Source: Larix sibirica (taxonomy: Eukaryota; Streptophyta; Pinopsida; Pinales; Pinaceae). Taken from it: a DNA stretch of 29,704 nucleotides. The notes below the pieces were generated by a model. That model was not told the origin of the DNA, did not search any database, and saw nothing but the letters and a program-made list of their open reading frames with translations. This document shows positions 1 to 11,659 of the stretch, piece by piece. Positions within the stretch are counted from its first letter, which is position 1. Each line of letters begins with the position of its first letter. The stretch covers positions 1 through 29,704 of the forward strand of contig NWUY0304905839.1 in NCBI GenBank assembly GCA_004151065.3, in the 5' to 3' direction. Made by a program: the position numbers and the translations under genes.

Positions 1-268
1 TACTTGGATTTAAGAGCTTTGTCCATACAATTACGTAATTAGAAACAACTGCATTGCTAGGAATCCGAGCCTCTCGCCTTTCATTTAATGCCTGCCTGCT
101 ACTCACAGATTTAACCACTTTCTTATACCTTTTAGCCTTAGAACACTTCCTGAATTCATGCTTTGTTGCTATTGCACTATTGCTATTTACACTCTGCCTA
201 CCTACCTTATCTTTTACAACCCCACCCACCGTACTAGACCTAGATAGATCTTCCCTATACTACTTGGA

Positions 269-842
269 TGAATGAAGCGCTTAGGGAGGTATAGCTATAG
301 ACCCAGGATTGTATAGCATGGCATGAAACAACCACCTTACCCTTCTTCCCCTTATGTGTTTTCTTTTTGCCCTAAACCTTCTGCATTAATGTTTAGGAAG
401 TACTGCTATTGACCTTCTCTTAGAAGCACCGGATGGGATAGGATGGATGGAATGGATGGAAAGACCAGCATAGATAGAGCGAGCTTTACGGGCTTCAGAC
501 TACAAGGAGATGCTTTTATCACACTTGCTTAATGAATGCTTTAATGAATGCTTAGGAAGTATGGCACTCTGACTATTCACTCTTACTTTTCTATTTACCA
601 ACCAGAATACATAACCCTACTTAGTTAGTGGATGGAGTACTGCCTGTCCTTCACAACCCACTTGATTAATTAATCTTCTTAGGGAAGTACAACTATAAAA
701 CCGGGCATGGCATGGATGAATACCTTACCCTTCTCCCTTACTGAAGTGTTTCCTAACTACCTATCCACCTTCAGACCTAGACCTTTCTACCTAGACATCA
801 CTTCCTGAATGAATCGCTTAGTGAGTCGGTACCGCTATCAGG
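269..842. repeat. Five degenerate copies of a short repeat
   Basis: Five related segments begin near 269, 385, 541, 670 and 805. Each has an AATGAAT-like start, then CTTAGG or CTTAGT, then an AGTA-like element and often CTAT followed by GACC or GGAC. Spacing is uneven, roughly 115-155 bases, so this is a decayed tandem or locally spread repeat rather than a clean satellite. A 12-base tandem (TTAATGAATGCT, about 529-552) sits inside the third copy. The stretch between copies contains no convincing reading frame; a 73-codon frame at 54-275 is unsupported by any motif. The family name and origin are unknown to me. Confidence 0.5.
411..439 (+). repeat. 29-bp repeat shared with 26243-26271
   Basis: The 29 bases here, beginning GACCTTCTCTTAGAAGCACC, are identical to 26243-26271 in the same orientation, about 26 kb away. 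Both copies lie in similar surroundings: an AGTACTG element just upstream and GGATGGA-type repeats just downstream. It is a small dispersed repeat of the kind that can mediate rare recombination in plant mitochondrial genomes. Confidence 0.7.
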
Positions 843-2160
843 ACGGACAGATTTGGACCAGGACTCTTCCGGTTCGGCCGAGCCTTGCCCCATACTATTC
901 AGGAATTAGAATCCACTGACTATAAATAGACCTACCTTTTTATGCCTTCACCCGACGGAGTGCTGCCCAACAACACTTGCTTCAGCCAGGCCAGGAATAG
1001 AAGGGTACAGCATCTATGAACCCTTTCGAGCTATCCACTATCGAGAGAATTTAGAGGATTTCAATCTAGATAGAACTTCTATTTCTTCTGCACTAATGTT
1101 AAGGTGAACTACAGCGGGCGGGGCAGGCAATAAATTCGCTTCGAATAGATCACAGAAAACATTCGCATTTTCATTTTTAATGATGATACTTACTTACAAT
1201 GCACCTTTGGATCTTCAACATAACATGGTTTCATTCACGCTTTTCAGGGCCAGTCAGCAATTATGGGGAATAGCACCGGTTAGTAAGTGATTTATTGGAC
1301 AGAGGGGGGTCCCCAACGGAATAGCAGCACCGGTTTGTGACTGATTGCCCACATCGGCTGAAAGGAGAGAGGCGGTATAACGGATGATTTAATGACAGCT
1401 TGAGTGAATGAGCATTGGAAGCCTTAACCAGCAATACAGAACAGGAGGTCTACAGATATTCAATGGGCCTAATCACAGGGAGGGGAATAAGAAAGGGAAA
1501 TAATAAAGGAGAATACTAAATTAGGCTACTCCGCTAATACAATGGGAGAGGCTAATCCGATGATACAATGGGAATAATCAACGGGAATACTCAATGGGGA
1601 CTAATAAATGCAATACTCGCCTGGGATACTCGACACTAGAGACAGGAAGATGGATCTTTTTAGTTACTTACGAGCATCTAGATTGAGACTCTAATTGGAT
1701 TGAATTTGATTGAGAACTTATTAGTCTGATGATGGGAGCGGTGCCCACAGACACGATGATGATGACACGATGAGGCTATATGAGTTTGTTACATGTTGAG
1801 TACTCAGAAAAAAACACAATTAGATACACCTAATCTGGTAGGCCATCTCTAAATAAATATCTAAATAAATAAAATATATCTCAGCTCTGGGTGGTAACTT
1901 GGCTGCAATGGGTGAGTTTGGGGATATGCTCGTAAGTAAACAACATGGCTCAATGTCTGAAGGTGGTCACGTGGGAACATAATTGATCTCATTCAGTGGA
2001 TCGATGGGTGAACCTCCTTCTATCAGTTATGGTTACTAAATAGGGCCTTTCTTCTCCTTCTTCTTGTCCGGTGTTGATGTGTGCTTTCTTCTCTGTTGGG
2101 TATGGCTTGAACGATAGGGGACATCTCCTTCCTCTTTCGATGAGCACAGGATTTCATTCA
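843..2160. other. No gene recognised; weak local duplications
   Basis: I see no supportable gene. Local structure includes a pair of similar segments near 1267-1290 and 1319-1345 (GGAATAGCACCGGTT versus GGAATAGCAGCACCGGTTT), a run of related short units between about 1515 and 1625 built around AATACAATGGGA and AATACTC, and ATCTAAATAAAT in tandem near 1848-1870. All look like slippage or decayed repeats. Confidence 0.5.
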
Positions 2161-2459
2161 ATTGCTACCCAATTAATTCGCGCGTACAATAAGAGTAATT
2201 GATCTGTCACGATCAGGTGGTAGATACTTAAACAGTATATTCTCCGGGTGAAGCTCGATATCGAGTTGAAGTTCGCGTGGATTCAGTTGTTGGCCTTTTT
2301 TAGATACCTTTTTACATACTTTTATATCTGTATAAATATCATCTATGGGTGTATATCTAGCGAAACATGTGTTGATGTTTATGTGCTTTATGTATGTTTT
2401 TGCTTCTGTATATGATATTGACATGTTTGGCGTGGTTTGTTTTCCTTGTTGTTAAATGA

Positions 2460-2879
2460 GAGAAATTCCAACTATTCTAATAGTTTATTTACTAGATCAT
2501 CAGTATATGCATTATGCCCTTTTTGGATGTGTATTAATGTAATGTGTTCAAAATAGTATGTGATAAGTCTGACCTTCAGGAATTATCAGAGAAGATGTAG
2601 TGACTAGACTCAGTATATCTGATTTAACTGGGAGACAGGGAGCTATGAATCCAGGTGAACGTGTAAGCGATGAATACGTAGGTTGATGGCATCAGTCAGT
2701 AGGCCAATAACATCATCGTATTCTACTTTGTTATTGGTGGTTGAGCCAATGCAACCACTGTCAGAGTGCAACAAGTGGTGCGTGGGGTAAGAAAGAGTCC
2801 AGGTGGAGGAGGCTAAGTTATCTGTGTGACTGCTTTCTCCATCAGTGAATCTGAGATAATAGGGGACTTCTATAATCAT
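2460..2879 (-). pseudogene. Gypsy RNase H remnant (plant type)
   Basis: A minus-strand frame (2879 to 2643) reads as an RNase H domain of plant Ty3/gypsy elements. All three carboxylates I would expect are visible: D in FTDGES, E in NNKVEYDDVIG and D in HVHLDS. The similarity continues through a stop after LDS, with SQLN, then an FLKVRL-like and a YFEHITLIHI segment down to about 2460, in the style of the additional (archaeal-type) RNase H of the Tat group. It lies directly downstream, on the same strand, of the integrase remnant at 2965-3770. A further minus-strand frame at 2173-2424 (83 codons) follows; I do not recognise it. Stops show the element is dead. Confidence 0.7.
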
Positions 2880-2964
2880 TTGTAAAAAAGGATGGAATAA
2901 TAGCGTGAGCTAGAAAATTTGAAGACTAGGGGACAAAAAAAAGAAAAGTATGCTACATTGTACA

Positions 2965-3770
2965 AAGAGATGCTTTTCTAATTTAGGCATAGAATTTCTT
3001 TAGATACGGTCCATTGAAAAGCTGCCTAAGAAAGGATCCATCATGGTGAACCAACCAGTATGCCCCTTTCTATAAGATTCGTTTTATGATGAAGAGGCCA
3101 TACCATAAAGATGAAAATGAACCTAGTCATAGTTTTTCTTTGGTGGAACTGTATACTAGGACCATTTCACTCTCAGAACAAATTTTAGGTACGGAACACT
3201 GTGTGAAAATATTTCACTTTGGAGTGTTTCTTGTTCACCTCGATGTTAGTTTGAGCATCATGGCAATGCTCATCCAAGCTTTGTAGGAATAACAGTTGTT
3301 GTTTTATGTCGGAGGTGTGCAGAATAAGTTTGACAATGATCTTCAAGGCAAGGAGCTCGTATTCAATGGATAAGATGGCTTCTATGCCCTACGTGAGCTA
3401 GAATGGTGTTCAACTCATTACAGATTTTACCAATGTGTGGTATGCCCATAGGGTGATAAAAATTAATAGATGCCAATTGGTTTTGTGGCTTATCGATAGT
3501 TCGTTAGAGAATGGGTTTTATAACTTTATTGATGGCCTCAACCTGGTAATTGACTTTAGGGTAGTAAGTTATGGCTTGTTCGAGGATCAGTCAAAAGCTA
3601 TTATTCATATAGAAAACTCTAACTCCCACTATAGTTTCTTGTGACTTTCCCCATATTATTTTGAAATGAATGCTTTTATAGTTGTTTGCTACTTTCCACT
3701 CACATACTCATCTTATGTTGTAACTGGCAAGAGAGACTCACCCTATGTGGATCTTTATCCCTCCCTATAC
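2965..3770 (-). pseudogene. Gypsy integrase remnant (core and C-terminal)
   Basis: Read on the minus strand, this is the later part of a plant Ty3/gypsy integrase broken by stops. About 3640-3290 carries the post-catalytic core: TYYPKVNYQVEAINKVIK matches the usual YYPQANGQ-EA-NK-IK motif, so the catalytic glutamate is present, followed by ILKRTIDK. About 3290-2965 carries the C-terminal domain: HSKVKYFHTVF, then EMVLVYSSTKEKL, FSSLWYGLFIIKRIL and GAYWLVHHDG, ending LKKFYA. The upstream part to 3770 is too decayed to place the two catalytic aspartates. Plus-strand frames here are shadows. Confidence 0.75.
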
Positions 3771-3899
3771 CAATAAGTTTTTGGTATTATATAGATTTCT
3801 TTTAGTGGAATATTTTCATGCCAAGACCATAAGTCTATGGTGTGTGTTTCATTAATCCCTTGATTGGATTTGGATAAGGCATCATTATTATGATTTGGA

Positions 3900-4080
3900 T
3901 TGGATTTTAGCTAGTTTAGTTGCCACAACTTATGGTCAGAACCTGATTGATTTGGGTGAGTCTCACAACATGATGATTTGAAATAGTATCTCTAACTTCA
4001 TGTAGTCTTCTAGTTTCACTTATTTTCCTGATAAGATGGTACCTTTATTTAAAAGCTGCAAGTACAAAGATAGATATTGG
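3900..4080 (+). pseudogene. Possible retroelement protease scrap
   Basis: One plus-strand frame near 3925-3985 reads LIDLGESHNMM, which resembles the LIDSGASHNFI active-site motif of gypsy aspartic proteases, although the catalytic pattern D-S/T-G would be altered to D-L-G. It is followed by a stop and by FTYFPDKMVPLF-like residues. The match is short and could be chance; what favours it is the dense retroelement debris nearby. The rest of 3770-4080 has no assignable content. Confidence 0.3.
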
Positions 4081-4579
4081 TTTCAACTTAAAAGCACTCT
4101 AGGGGCATCATACCGCTTCCAAAGCACCTTCTCTAACCACGTCCAAGGATGGAATCACATGAACAGGATGAGAGTTACCTGTTTATTCTAAGACCTACAA
4201 ATTCTTTTTTCCATTCCGAGAGTGTGTGGGGTGAATTACTACCCTGAGAACTAACTCTGATACACCCATCCATGCATTACGTCTGTCCACTAAATGGGCG
4301 TGGACCCATAGAGAAGCAGCCTTTCAACCCCTTTCATAAACTTTCGGAGTGCTGCCTTTACATGGAACAATGCTCCTATTTGGAAACTCTCTCTCTATAA
4401 AGGCCTATTTTGACTTGCTGCTACGGGGTGCTGCCTATACATACATTGATTTACAATGTTGCATATCTCCCATTTCAATTAGAATAAATTCTATTTCTAT
4501 TGGTCTAATGACTCTTTGTCCCTACGTCTACGTTTCGTTTATAGTTGAAACCCAGAGTAGTGCCATATCTTAGTTCTAC
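4081..4579. other. No gene recognised
   Basis: No supportable gene. The motif GGAGTGCTGCC or a close variant recurs at about 4345 and 4426, and also at about 959 and, as AGTACTGCC, at about 26227. It is a small dispersed sequence, not a coding signature. Confidence 0.4.
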
Positions 4580-6990
4580 TTAGTTGATGCTGGAGATCCA
4601 CATTGGTTGTCTGTCTGGTGCCGGCCAATGCCAGAGCTGGGCTAAGAGAGACTCCGCTTAGTCTACTTGGGGTGGTCCATACGCGTTAATATATGCTATT
4701 GGCATATCTAAGTTTTGCTTTATATCTGATGTCGCTATATCTAACTGGCTCTGCTGAAACCGGGTATCCAGAGCTCTCCATGGGAAATGTGCCATTGAAA
4801 AAGAGAACTCTTTTCTAGTCTCCCATTCCTATGAACTAGTTCTAGTCCGATTTGAAAAGAAGAGAAATAAAAACTCTTATCTCTAGCTTTAACATATGAT
4901 CTCACATCATCTCCACTTGTTACTATATGATGATGTTTCCATAGAAACGTTTACACTTGGATTCGCATATCTACGACCCTTCGGTGTATTTTCTCGTACC
5001 TCGAAAATATTGAGACTTTGTCCGTTTTAAAAGGAAGGAATCAGCTTCTGCAGTCTCACCTTATGGAGACACACAACTTACCTTAACTAGTCTCGCTTAT
5101 TGCCATGTAACTAACTAAGTGCACGGACTCTTAAGGCTTGAACTCTATGCCTTGTGGACTTAATACATATGAGATATTTTGGCTATATTAAGTTGAAATG
5201 TGCCATTGCTACACCCAGGCCCACTTCCCTAGCTGAAAGAAAGGAGATGAGTTAGTTACTACTCATTTAACAACCTGAATCAGACATTCCGATATGAACT
5301 TAGTGCGTTGTGTCCGTGTTCCAAAAGATATGAGACTTGCATATATAAGTTTAACTATGCCTAATCCAATTATAAAGGTTCCGAAGAGGAAAGGCTTGCT
5401 TGACCAAAGGGAGGGCAAGGTGCACCTTACAACTTTTCTCCAAGCATTACCTGGTTCAACAAACAATCTGAAGTTAATTTGGATGTTTTCCCTGCTGCTC
5501 TGAAGAATAAGAAGGTTGTTTCCGTCCTAGTTCCAAAATAAATGCGCTGAACAACCAATGCTATGGGGCAGGTTTCAATTGCATATCTACCTTGCATCCC
5601 AGCCAGAAGTCGTGCAGCCTGGGGCCGATCAACGCCGGGGGCAGGTGCAACAACCCGTATTCCCTATAGTAGCTGCTGCTCCTCCAAAGCCAACAACATA
5701 TGACAACGCATAGAGAATAATTTCTTCCATTTTCACATGCTATACTGGGGGGTTTAAATGACCCTTTATCCGCCCTCCCGCTCTAGGTGCCGAACCCGGG
5801 GCCATCGATTCGAAAGCTAATAAATACACATTTCGTCTGAACTCGCAAAGACTGAAACTAGTTGTACCATTGCCCCATGTTACCAGATGCGCCACCTCTC
5901 TAACGAACCTTGACCTTGTGGCCTACGATACAGCCATATATACATTTTCACATAGGATGTCGCCATGTCTACGTCCTGGCTAGGAACAAAGAGAATCCGA
6001 CCTATTTATATATGATATCGCCATGGATAAGTACTGGCATGCTATGGCAGGTTTGAACTCGCATAGAGAAGTTGGTTGAACTTGCCCAGAGGCCATATGA
6101 GTTATCGGGCTAGTTGATGCTGGTGGATGGAGATCCACTACTACTAGGTGGTGTCGATGCCAGAGCTGCTGGGCTAATAGAGTCTTGGTGACTCTACTTG
6201 GGGTGGAACAACTACAACTACTACAACCTATGACTAAATGATCTCGCCATAGAGATATTCTACTAAGACCAATAACTATATGATATATCGGCATATCTAC
6301 CTGGCTATGAACAACCATCTCTACCTGGCAATAAATATAGTAAGTGTCCCATGTGGACCTTATACATATTATATCGCTATAAAGACGTGTTAACCTATGA
6401 TATCGCCGCCATGTAGAAGTTTACCTTTGACTCGTCCAAGGATAAGACCTATGAAACCTAACCGGCAGATCTCGCCCAGCCATACCTACTACTACAAACT
6501 ATTACTATATGATGTCACCATGGAGACGTTGGTTGAACCGAGAGTAATGCCATCTTAGTTCGGGCTAGTTGATGCTGGTGGAGATCCACTACTAAGCCAG
6601 GATGTCAGAGCTGGGCTAATATTTCTGCACATGGTCATTTCAGGAACTTGACCTAGGTGGGTATGCCCCACCATAGCCCACTTAAACCTAACCGGGACGT
6701 AAGCCCACCACCATGCTCATATAACCATAGATATATGATGCATTGAGACCTTTTTAACCTATGATATATTGCCATGGAGAAGTTGACCTGGCACCAGACA
6801 TGAATTTAGAGAATTGCATATTATATGTTTTCAAGGTCCCCCTACTAGTGGGGTTACTATATGATATTGCCATGGAGAAGTAGTCCTTGCCAGGAACAAA
6901 GAGAAAACATGTTATGGAGGACCTGGAGGCAAGTGTCTCAATCAACGCCCTGATCTCCTGTTAATATACAATGTCAAAATGGAGACGTTA
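4580..6990. repeat. Array of two interleaved degenerate repeat families
   Basis: Family one has the core TATGATATCGCCATGGAGA with variants. Copies start near 4727, 5953, 6009, 6237, 6276, 6368, 6394, 6506, 6731, 6760, 6856 and 6966, usually followed by AGTT, ACGTT or a GGCTAGGAACAAAGAGA element (seen after the copies near 5953 and 6856). Family two begins AGTTGATGCTGG and runs through GAGATCCAC, CCAGAGCTGGGCTAA and, in the two longer copies, CTACTTGGGGTGG: 4582-4678, 6112-6208 and 6567-6620. The copies differ by many substitutions and small indels, so the array is old. Reading frames inside it (5263-5503 on both strands, 5980-6318, 6754-6945) contain no known domain and are repeat shadows. 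Confidence 0.6.
5388..5420 (+). repeat. Dispersed copy of the 31-bp repeat
   Basis: The segment reading GGAAAGGCTTGCTTGACC and on through AAAGGGAGGGCAAGG differs by one base from the tandem unit at 22503-22566. A degenerate inverted copy lies at about 27930-27962. It is not part of the repeat families that surround it. Confidence 0.7.
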
Positions 6991-9900
6991 GAATCGCATA
7001 TAATTTTCTGAAGTGTGAGGGGAAAAAGCTCACCTGACGGTAGGAGGGTGAGGTGCACTAAACACAAAACTGATCCATGGGAGAGGATAGGCTTGACCAA
7101 GAGATAAACTGGCTAGGTATACCCCGCATTACTTCCACCACGTCAACCTATTCCTAGCTAACCCCCGTATAAAGTCCACCCCGCTATTAGGCTTATCTGC
7201 CCAGCTCTCTAGACCGCACTATCCACTGCTATCTATGTATGTCCCGTATCACTGGCAGGTGAAAGTAAATCCTTTAATTAAATGCATTAGTGTGTAGGTT
7301 ATATATGTAAATATGTCATACCAAGTATATATAATTTACTGAGTATAGCTGGAATCAAGGGAAGTAGTCCTCAGCGATGCATGCCTCACCCCATTGAGTT
7401 AGGGCGTGGGCAACAAACAACCTCTCTGCCACACGAACTATAAGGGTCAGTGTAAAGAACAAGTGTCCTTAACAAGCCCATATTATATCTGAGATATCTA
7501 TTGATTACTATATATATACCTAGATGGCAGATGCATATATAGATATAGCTTACCACCATGCTTGATGAGACTAGCTTGGTTAGAACTACTTGCTTGGACA
7601 TATTATAACTAGACTATTAGGTTAGACAGCATGGTTCGGGTAGACGAGCTTCAGCTTCGCACAGGTTTGGTTCGGGTAGACCAGTTGGATTAAACATCCG
7701 AGGTACGGTTAAAAGATAAGAACAAGACTATTAGGTGGGACTGCTTAGATCTACTTATACTTTTACTTATTAGCTGAGAACAAGACTATAGGTTCAGTGA
7801 ACTACTAGGACAGATTGGCTTAAAACTATACTATTGTTTAATGGAACTACTTGGTCAGAGAAGAAGTATACTAATTGGTTGGACTAGAACTACTAGCTTG
7901 GCTCGTTTAGCAGCCCCAGTGAGTAGCGAGAGGGATAATAAGCCCAATAGAAGTAAGAGGTCTGGGGGTTATACGAGGTTTGGGGTCGGGGATTATAAGC
8001 CGAATATCAGTACGAGGTAGGGATGATTACCAGCCCGAAGCAGCTCGGGAGGGAGGAGTACCAGCCCGAAACAGTACGAGTCCCCGTAATAGTCTTTGTC
8101 TTCGGCTAACCCGGTTGATCCAGACTACTGAGTTTGTTTCAAGCCTGAGTTGATCCCGGCAACTGAGTCAAGCCATTAGCATAGGCAACAAAGACTGTAT
8201 GGCAGCTCAAGGAGTTTGGCTAACGCAGTTGATCCGGGCAACATTATATATGGAAGCATCAGGCCACTTTCCTTATATATATATTCCTTATCTATGCGAG
8301 CACGAGTTTAGTAGCCCCTAGGGGGTGCTCTTTATTCCCTTTCAGTCGAGTAACTTCAAGTTTATATTATACCTAAAAACCAAATATGTGCAAGGCTACC
8401 TTACTATCCATTTACTTACTTTGTTTACCACTAAAACCCTGAGTTACGCATTTTTTGTTCCAATGTGCCAAGCTAGCTACTGCAGTAATATTCTATTTTA
8501 TCATTGCATTATCTCAAGAGTGTATCCGATTTAAGATATAAATGAACTCTGCACACCACAATTTTGCATCCCTCTCCTTTCTCTTTATAGGGTTTCCCTA
8601 TTAGGTATAATCTTTAGGATTGTAACCAGGGACTTTTTTCATTATAACCTGACCTGCAGGCAGGACTTGGGACTTACCTTCAAGACTAGGGGTTTTACTT
8701 TTAGGATAAGGGATCTGGGTGGGAACGAGCTAAGAATGGAGGGTGATCCCAAAGAGCAGTCGATAAATCCTTACATTGTTAAAGAGGAGGACAGGCTAAT
8801 AATAAGGGTGTTTAGAGGGAAGGTAGAAGGGGCTTTATAAAGGCGTGCTGCTCCGGGCTTGAAGTGCATGGTGTTTTTTCTCCTTCACTTCAATATTCTT
8901 ATCTTTTTGAAGGAAGGACCTGCCGCGGTCAGTTTAGTAATTACAACCCTTTGCTAAATTGCATAGACTAAAATAGAGTTGTTGGAATCAGCCACGGATG
9001 CGCCAACTTAGAGAAAAAGTATAAGTAAGAAAGATGTATCAGAATGCAATAGAGTTATAAGTTTGTAGAGAGAAAAAGAGTAGGATTTTCATTATGGAGT
9101 TTTTCTTTACCAATGCTCATGCACTAATTGACATAATATAGTATTTGCACCTGTTGTGTAAACAGTTGTGGGTAAGGTTCCAATGGTCGAAGATAAAGCA
9201 ATAGATTGAGCAATTGCAAGCCTGATAAGAAAGGTTTATTATCAAGTTATTTATTCCGATTATACAGCAGTACGTGCAACTAATAGGACTTTTTGTATTG
9301 GCTTACTGAAGAGGCAGAGAGCAACAACTTTGATAGCAATTAGATTTCAAGACTACGTTGCTATGCTGCTTGCTGCTTAAAGTGAAGCCCATAATGTTAG
9401 AGCTAGCAGTGTATCTATATTGATTATTCAGCGTTAGTTGGCTTATACGAGCGAAATATGACAAATGATTATTTCCCCTATATAGAGTGGTTTAAAGGCA
9501 AGTCAGAAGGCGGGCGTGATTAGGCAGATTTCTTATTGATAGGTACTGCCATATATATAGATCTATACAAGGTTATACCTCCTTTCCTGGCCTTCCTTCC
9601 TTAAAGTGGTAAATTCAGTACTAAAAGGTGGCCTGGTAAAGACCTATCGGACCTTGGAACAGGATTAGTACGGGATAGTGGCTCTGAAACTTATAGAGAA
9701 CTAGTAAGATATTCAGTAGCAGGCGTAGCAGGATGTGAAAAAGAAGATGAAATCCCACCCCTAGCTAGGTACCCATGATGTTATATGTGTGGCCCAGCGG
9801 AGTGCTCTACCCCAAACGATCAGTAGCATGCACGCTCTACTGCTGGAATATATTTTGATAGCTGGCTATGCCATTGAAAGGCGAATCCTTACATTATCAC

Positions 9901-10142
9901 GCGCATCTAAGAGCTCTACTAATGCAATTGACTTCACCCAGTGTGAAATTGCTTGATCAAACTGGAGAAGGAGAAGGTAGAACAAGCGGATCTGGAGTAG
10001 AAGGCACTGGGATTCACCTAAAGCTCGCCTGCCTTAGGGTCGAGAGGAGGAACCGGAAACACTACCCCCTCTTGGGATAAAAAAATAGAGATTTTTGTTA
10101 CTCAACTATACACCCTTTCTAAGCTATACCCTTTAATGAGGT
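6991..10142. other. Long stretch without a recognised gene
   Basis: Nothing here supports a gene. Between 7600 and 8300 there are weak internal repeats: AGACTATTAGGTT-like elements near 7612 and 7727, with AGACTATAGGTT near 7784; GGTTCGGGTAGAC at about 7632 and 7669; and GTACGAGG or CAGCCCGAA-GCAG elements between about 7955 and 8085. The segments CAACGCAGTTGATCCGGGCAAC-like at about 8223 and GGTTGATCC near 8111 are also related to each other. The longest frames (7386-7601, 8325-8534, 9868-10080) show no domain. Confidence 0.5.
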
Positions 10143-10840
10143 TTATCTCTGAGTTCCAGTATTCATCCAGTAATGCGCAGTATTCCCCTCCTTCTGAACT
10201 AAATAGGAGCCTATGATTTGGGGTTGGACCCGGGCAACAAAGTGGAGTTGGAGATGATCCTCCCAAGAGGAGCTGAAAACCAGAATGTCATCTAAATAGA
10301 TAACCACAAACCTACCCAAATGTAGCCGCCTGAAGGTGTCGTTAATAAACCTCATGAAGGTGGACGGAGCATTGGTTAGCCCAAATGGCATGACGAGCCA
10401 CTTATACAACCCTAAATTTGTTTTTAATGTGGTCTTAATGTGTCTGCTACGTGCATCCTGACTTGGTGGTAGCCTGCTGTAAAGTCCATTTTAGTGAAAA
10501 AGCGAGCACCCCGCAAGTGGTCCAGTAGGTTGGCAATCCAAGGAAGGGGGTACCGGTTCTTAACAGTGGCCTTGTTTAGGGCATGATAGTCTGTAACCAT
10601 GCACCACTCATTGGAATCTTTATTTGGGATTATGATGGTTGGGAAGGTACAAGGAGAGGAGCTGGGTTGGATGTGGCTCAACTCAAGTAATTGGTTAATT
10701 TTATCTTCAATCTGCTCAGCTTCGTGAGGAGCCAAACAATATGAAGGAGTGTTGGGTAATGACGCCCCGGGGATAAGATCAATAGTATGCTCGATGGGCC
10801 AACAAGGTGGGAGGCCGGTGGGAGGGGGATTGGGACCCAT
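10143..10840 (-). pseudogene. Gypsy reverse transcriptase remnant, nearly complete
   Basis: On the minus strand from 10840, a frame carries the upstream RT motifs in order: GLPPCWPIEHTIDLIPGA, LLELSHIQPSSSPC, WCMVTDYHALNKATVKNRYP and FFTKMDFTAGYHQVRM, in which the first catalytic aspartate is present. A single-base break near 10430 moves to the second frame, which has KWLVMPFGLTNAPSTFMRF and VVIYLDDILVFSSSWEDHL, so the YLDD catalytic box is also intact. After SSWEDHLQ the usual thumb region is replaced by unrelated residues to the stop at 10143. Family style is plant Ty3/gypsy. Apart from the one frameshift this is the best preserved retroelement piece in the window. No RNase H or integrase follows on this strand. 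Confidence 0.85.
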
Positions 10841-10868
10841 TTATAAACCCATATGGTTTTTCGGGTTG

Positions 10869-11290
10869 AAGTACATCATTATTGCGATTTATTATCTTAC
10901 ATGGTGGACAGAAGATGCCCTAACCAGAGATTGCACCAAAGAAATACGTGCAAGGTTCATCTTTGAGCATATTGTAGTGAGGTTTGGTTGTTCACGAAGT
11001 ATCAATAGTAACCAAAGCAACTTTTTGTCAATGAGTATTTTACTTCGTCGATTAGGGAATTTATGATCCAACATCATAGGACAATGCCCTACCATCCATA
11101 GGTGAATGGTACTGTGGAAGCCTTCAACAAAATATTAGTGCGGTTTTACATTTACAATTAGTGGAGAAACAAAACAATATTTTCAAAGTTGCAGAGAGCA
11201 ATTCGTACCATATTGCTGCCTATGCTTCCAAAGGACCTTCGGCCCTCCTCTATTAGGAACATACTTATTTCTTTATTCCTCACGGGGCCC
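10869..11290 (+). pseudogene. Gypsy integrase core remnant, catalytically dead
   Basis: Plus-strand frames read as an integrase core: KYIIIAIYYLTWWTEDAL, then ARFIFEHIVVRFGCSRS and INSNQSNFL. A frame change follows, then REFMIQHHRTMPYHP and VNGTVEAFNKILVRF. Compared with the plant gypsy pattern (AIDYLT, TSDQG, NGTVEA) the first catalytic aspartate is tyrosine and the second is asparagine; the glutamate remains. Further stops follow. It abuts the minus-strand RT at 10840, back to back, so it comes from a different insertion or a rearrangement. Confidence 0.75.
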
Positions 11291-11659
11291 CTCAAATCGC
11301 TATGCTCAAGCTGAAAAGAAATCTAGTTCACTTTATGATAGTGAGTTATGAGCTATGCACCCATCAATCCATTGATCTATCCATCATAGCTCCCAATCCA
11401 TCTCATAGTGATAACCAACCCGATTTTTCTTTCCTTACCCGAACCCGAGACCCTAGTAGTTATGACCACCCCAATGGAGTTAAGTGAATGGCGTAAGCCC
11501 GCTAATTGTGTTAAGTGACCCCAAGTGTATGAACCAATTGAGTTAAAGCACGTTCATAAAGCACCTGAGCTATAGACCCAATGTTAGTTTATTTGACCCG
11601 ATCGTTACCGTACTTGTTATGACCCGTTTGTTACCGGCACGTTGTTTTTAATGCATCTG
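11291..11659. other. No gene recognised; short direct repeat
   Basis: No gene is supported. Two similar units lie near 11591-11640 (TTTGACCCGATCGTTACCG and TATGACCCGTTTGTTACCG). The 61-codon frame at 11302-11487 has no recognisable motif. Confidence 0.4.
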
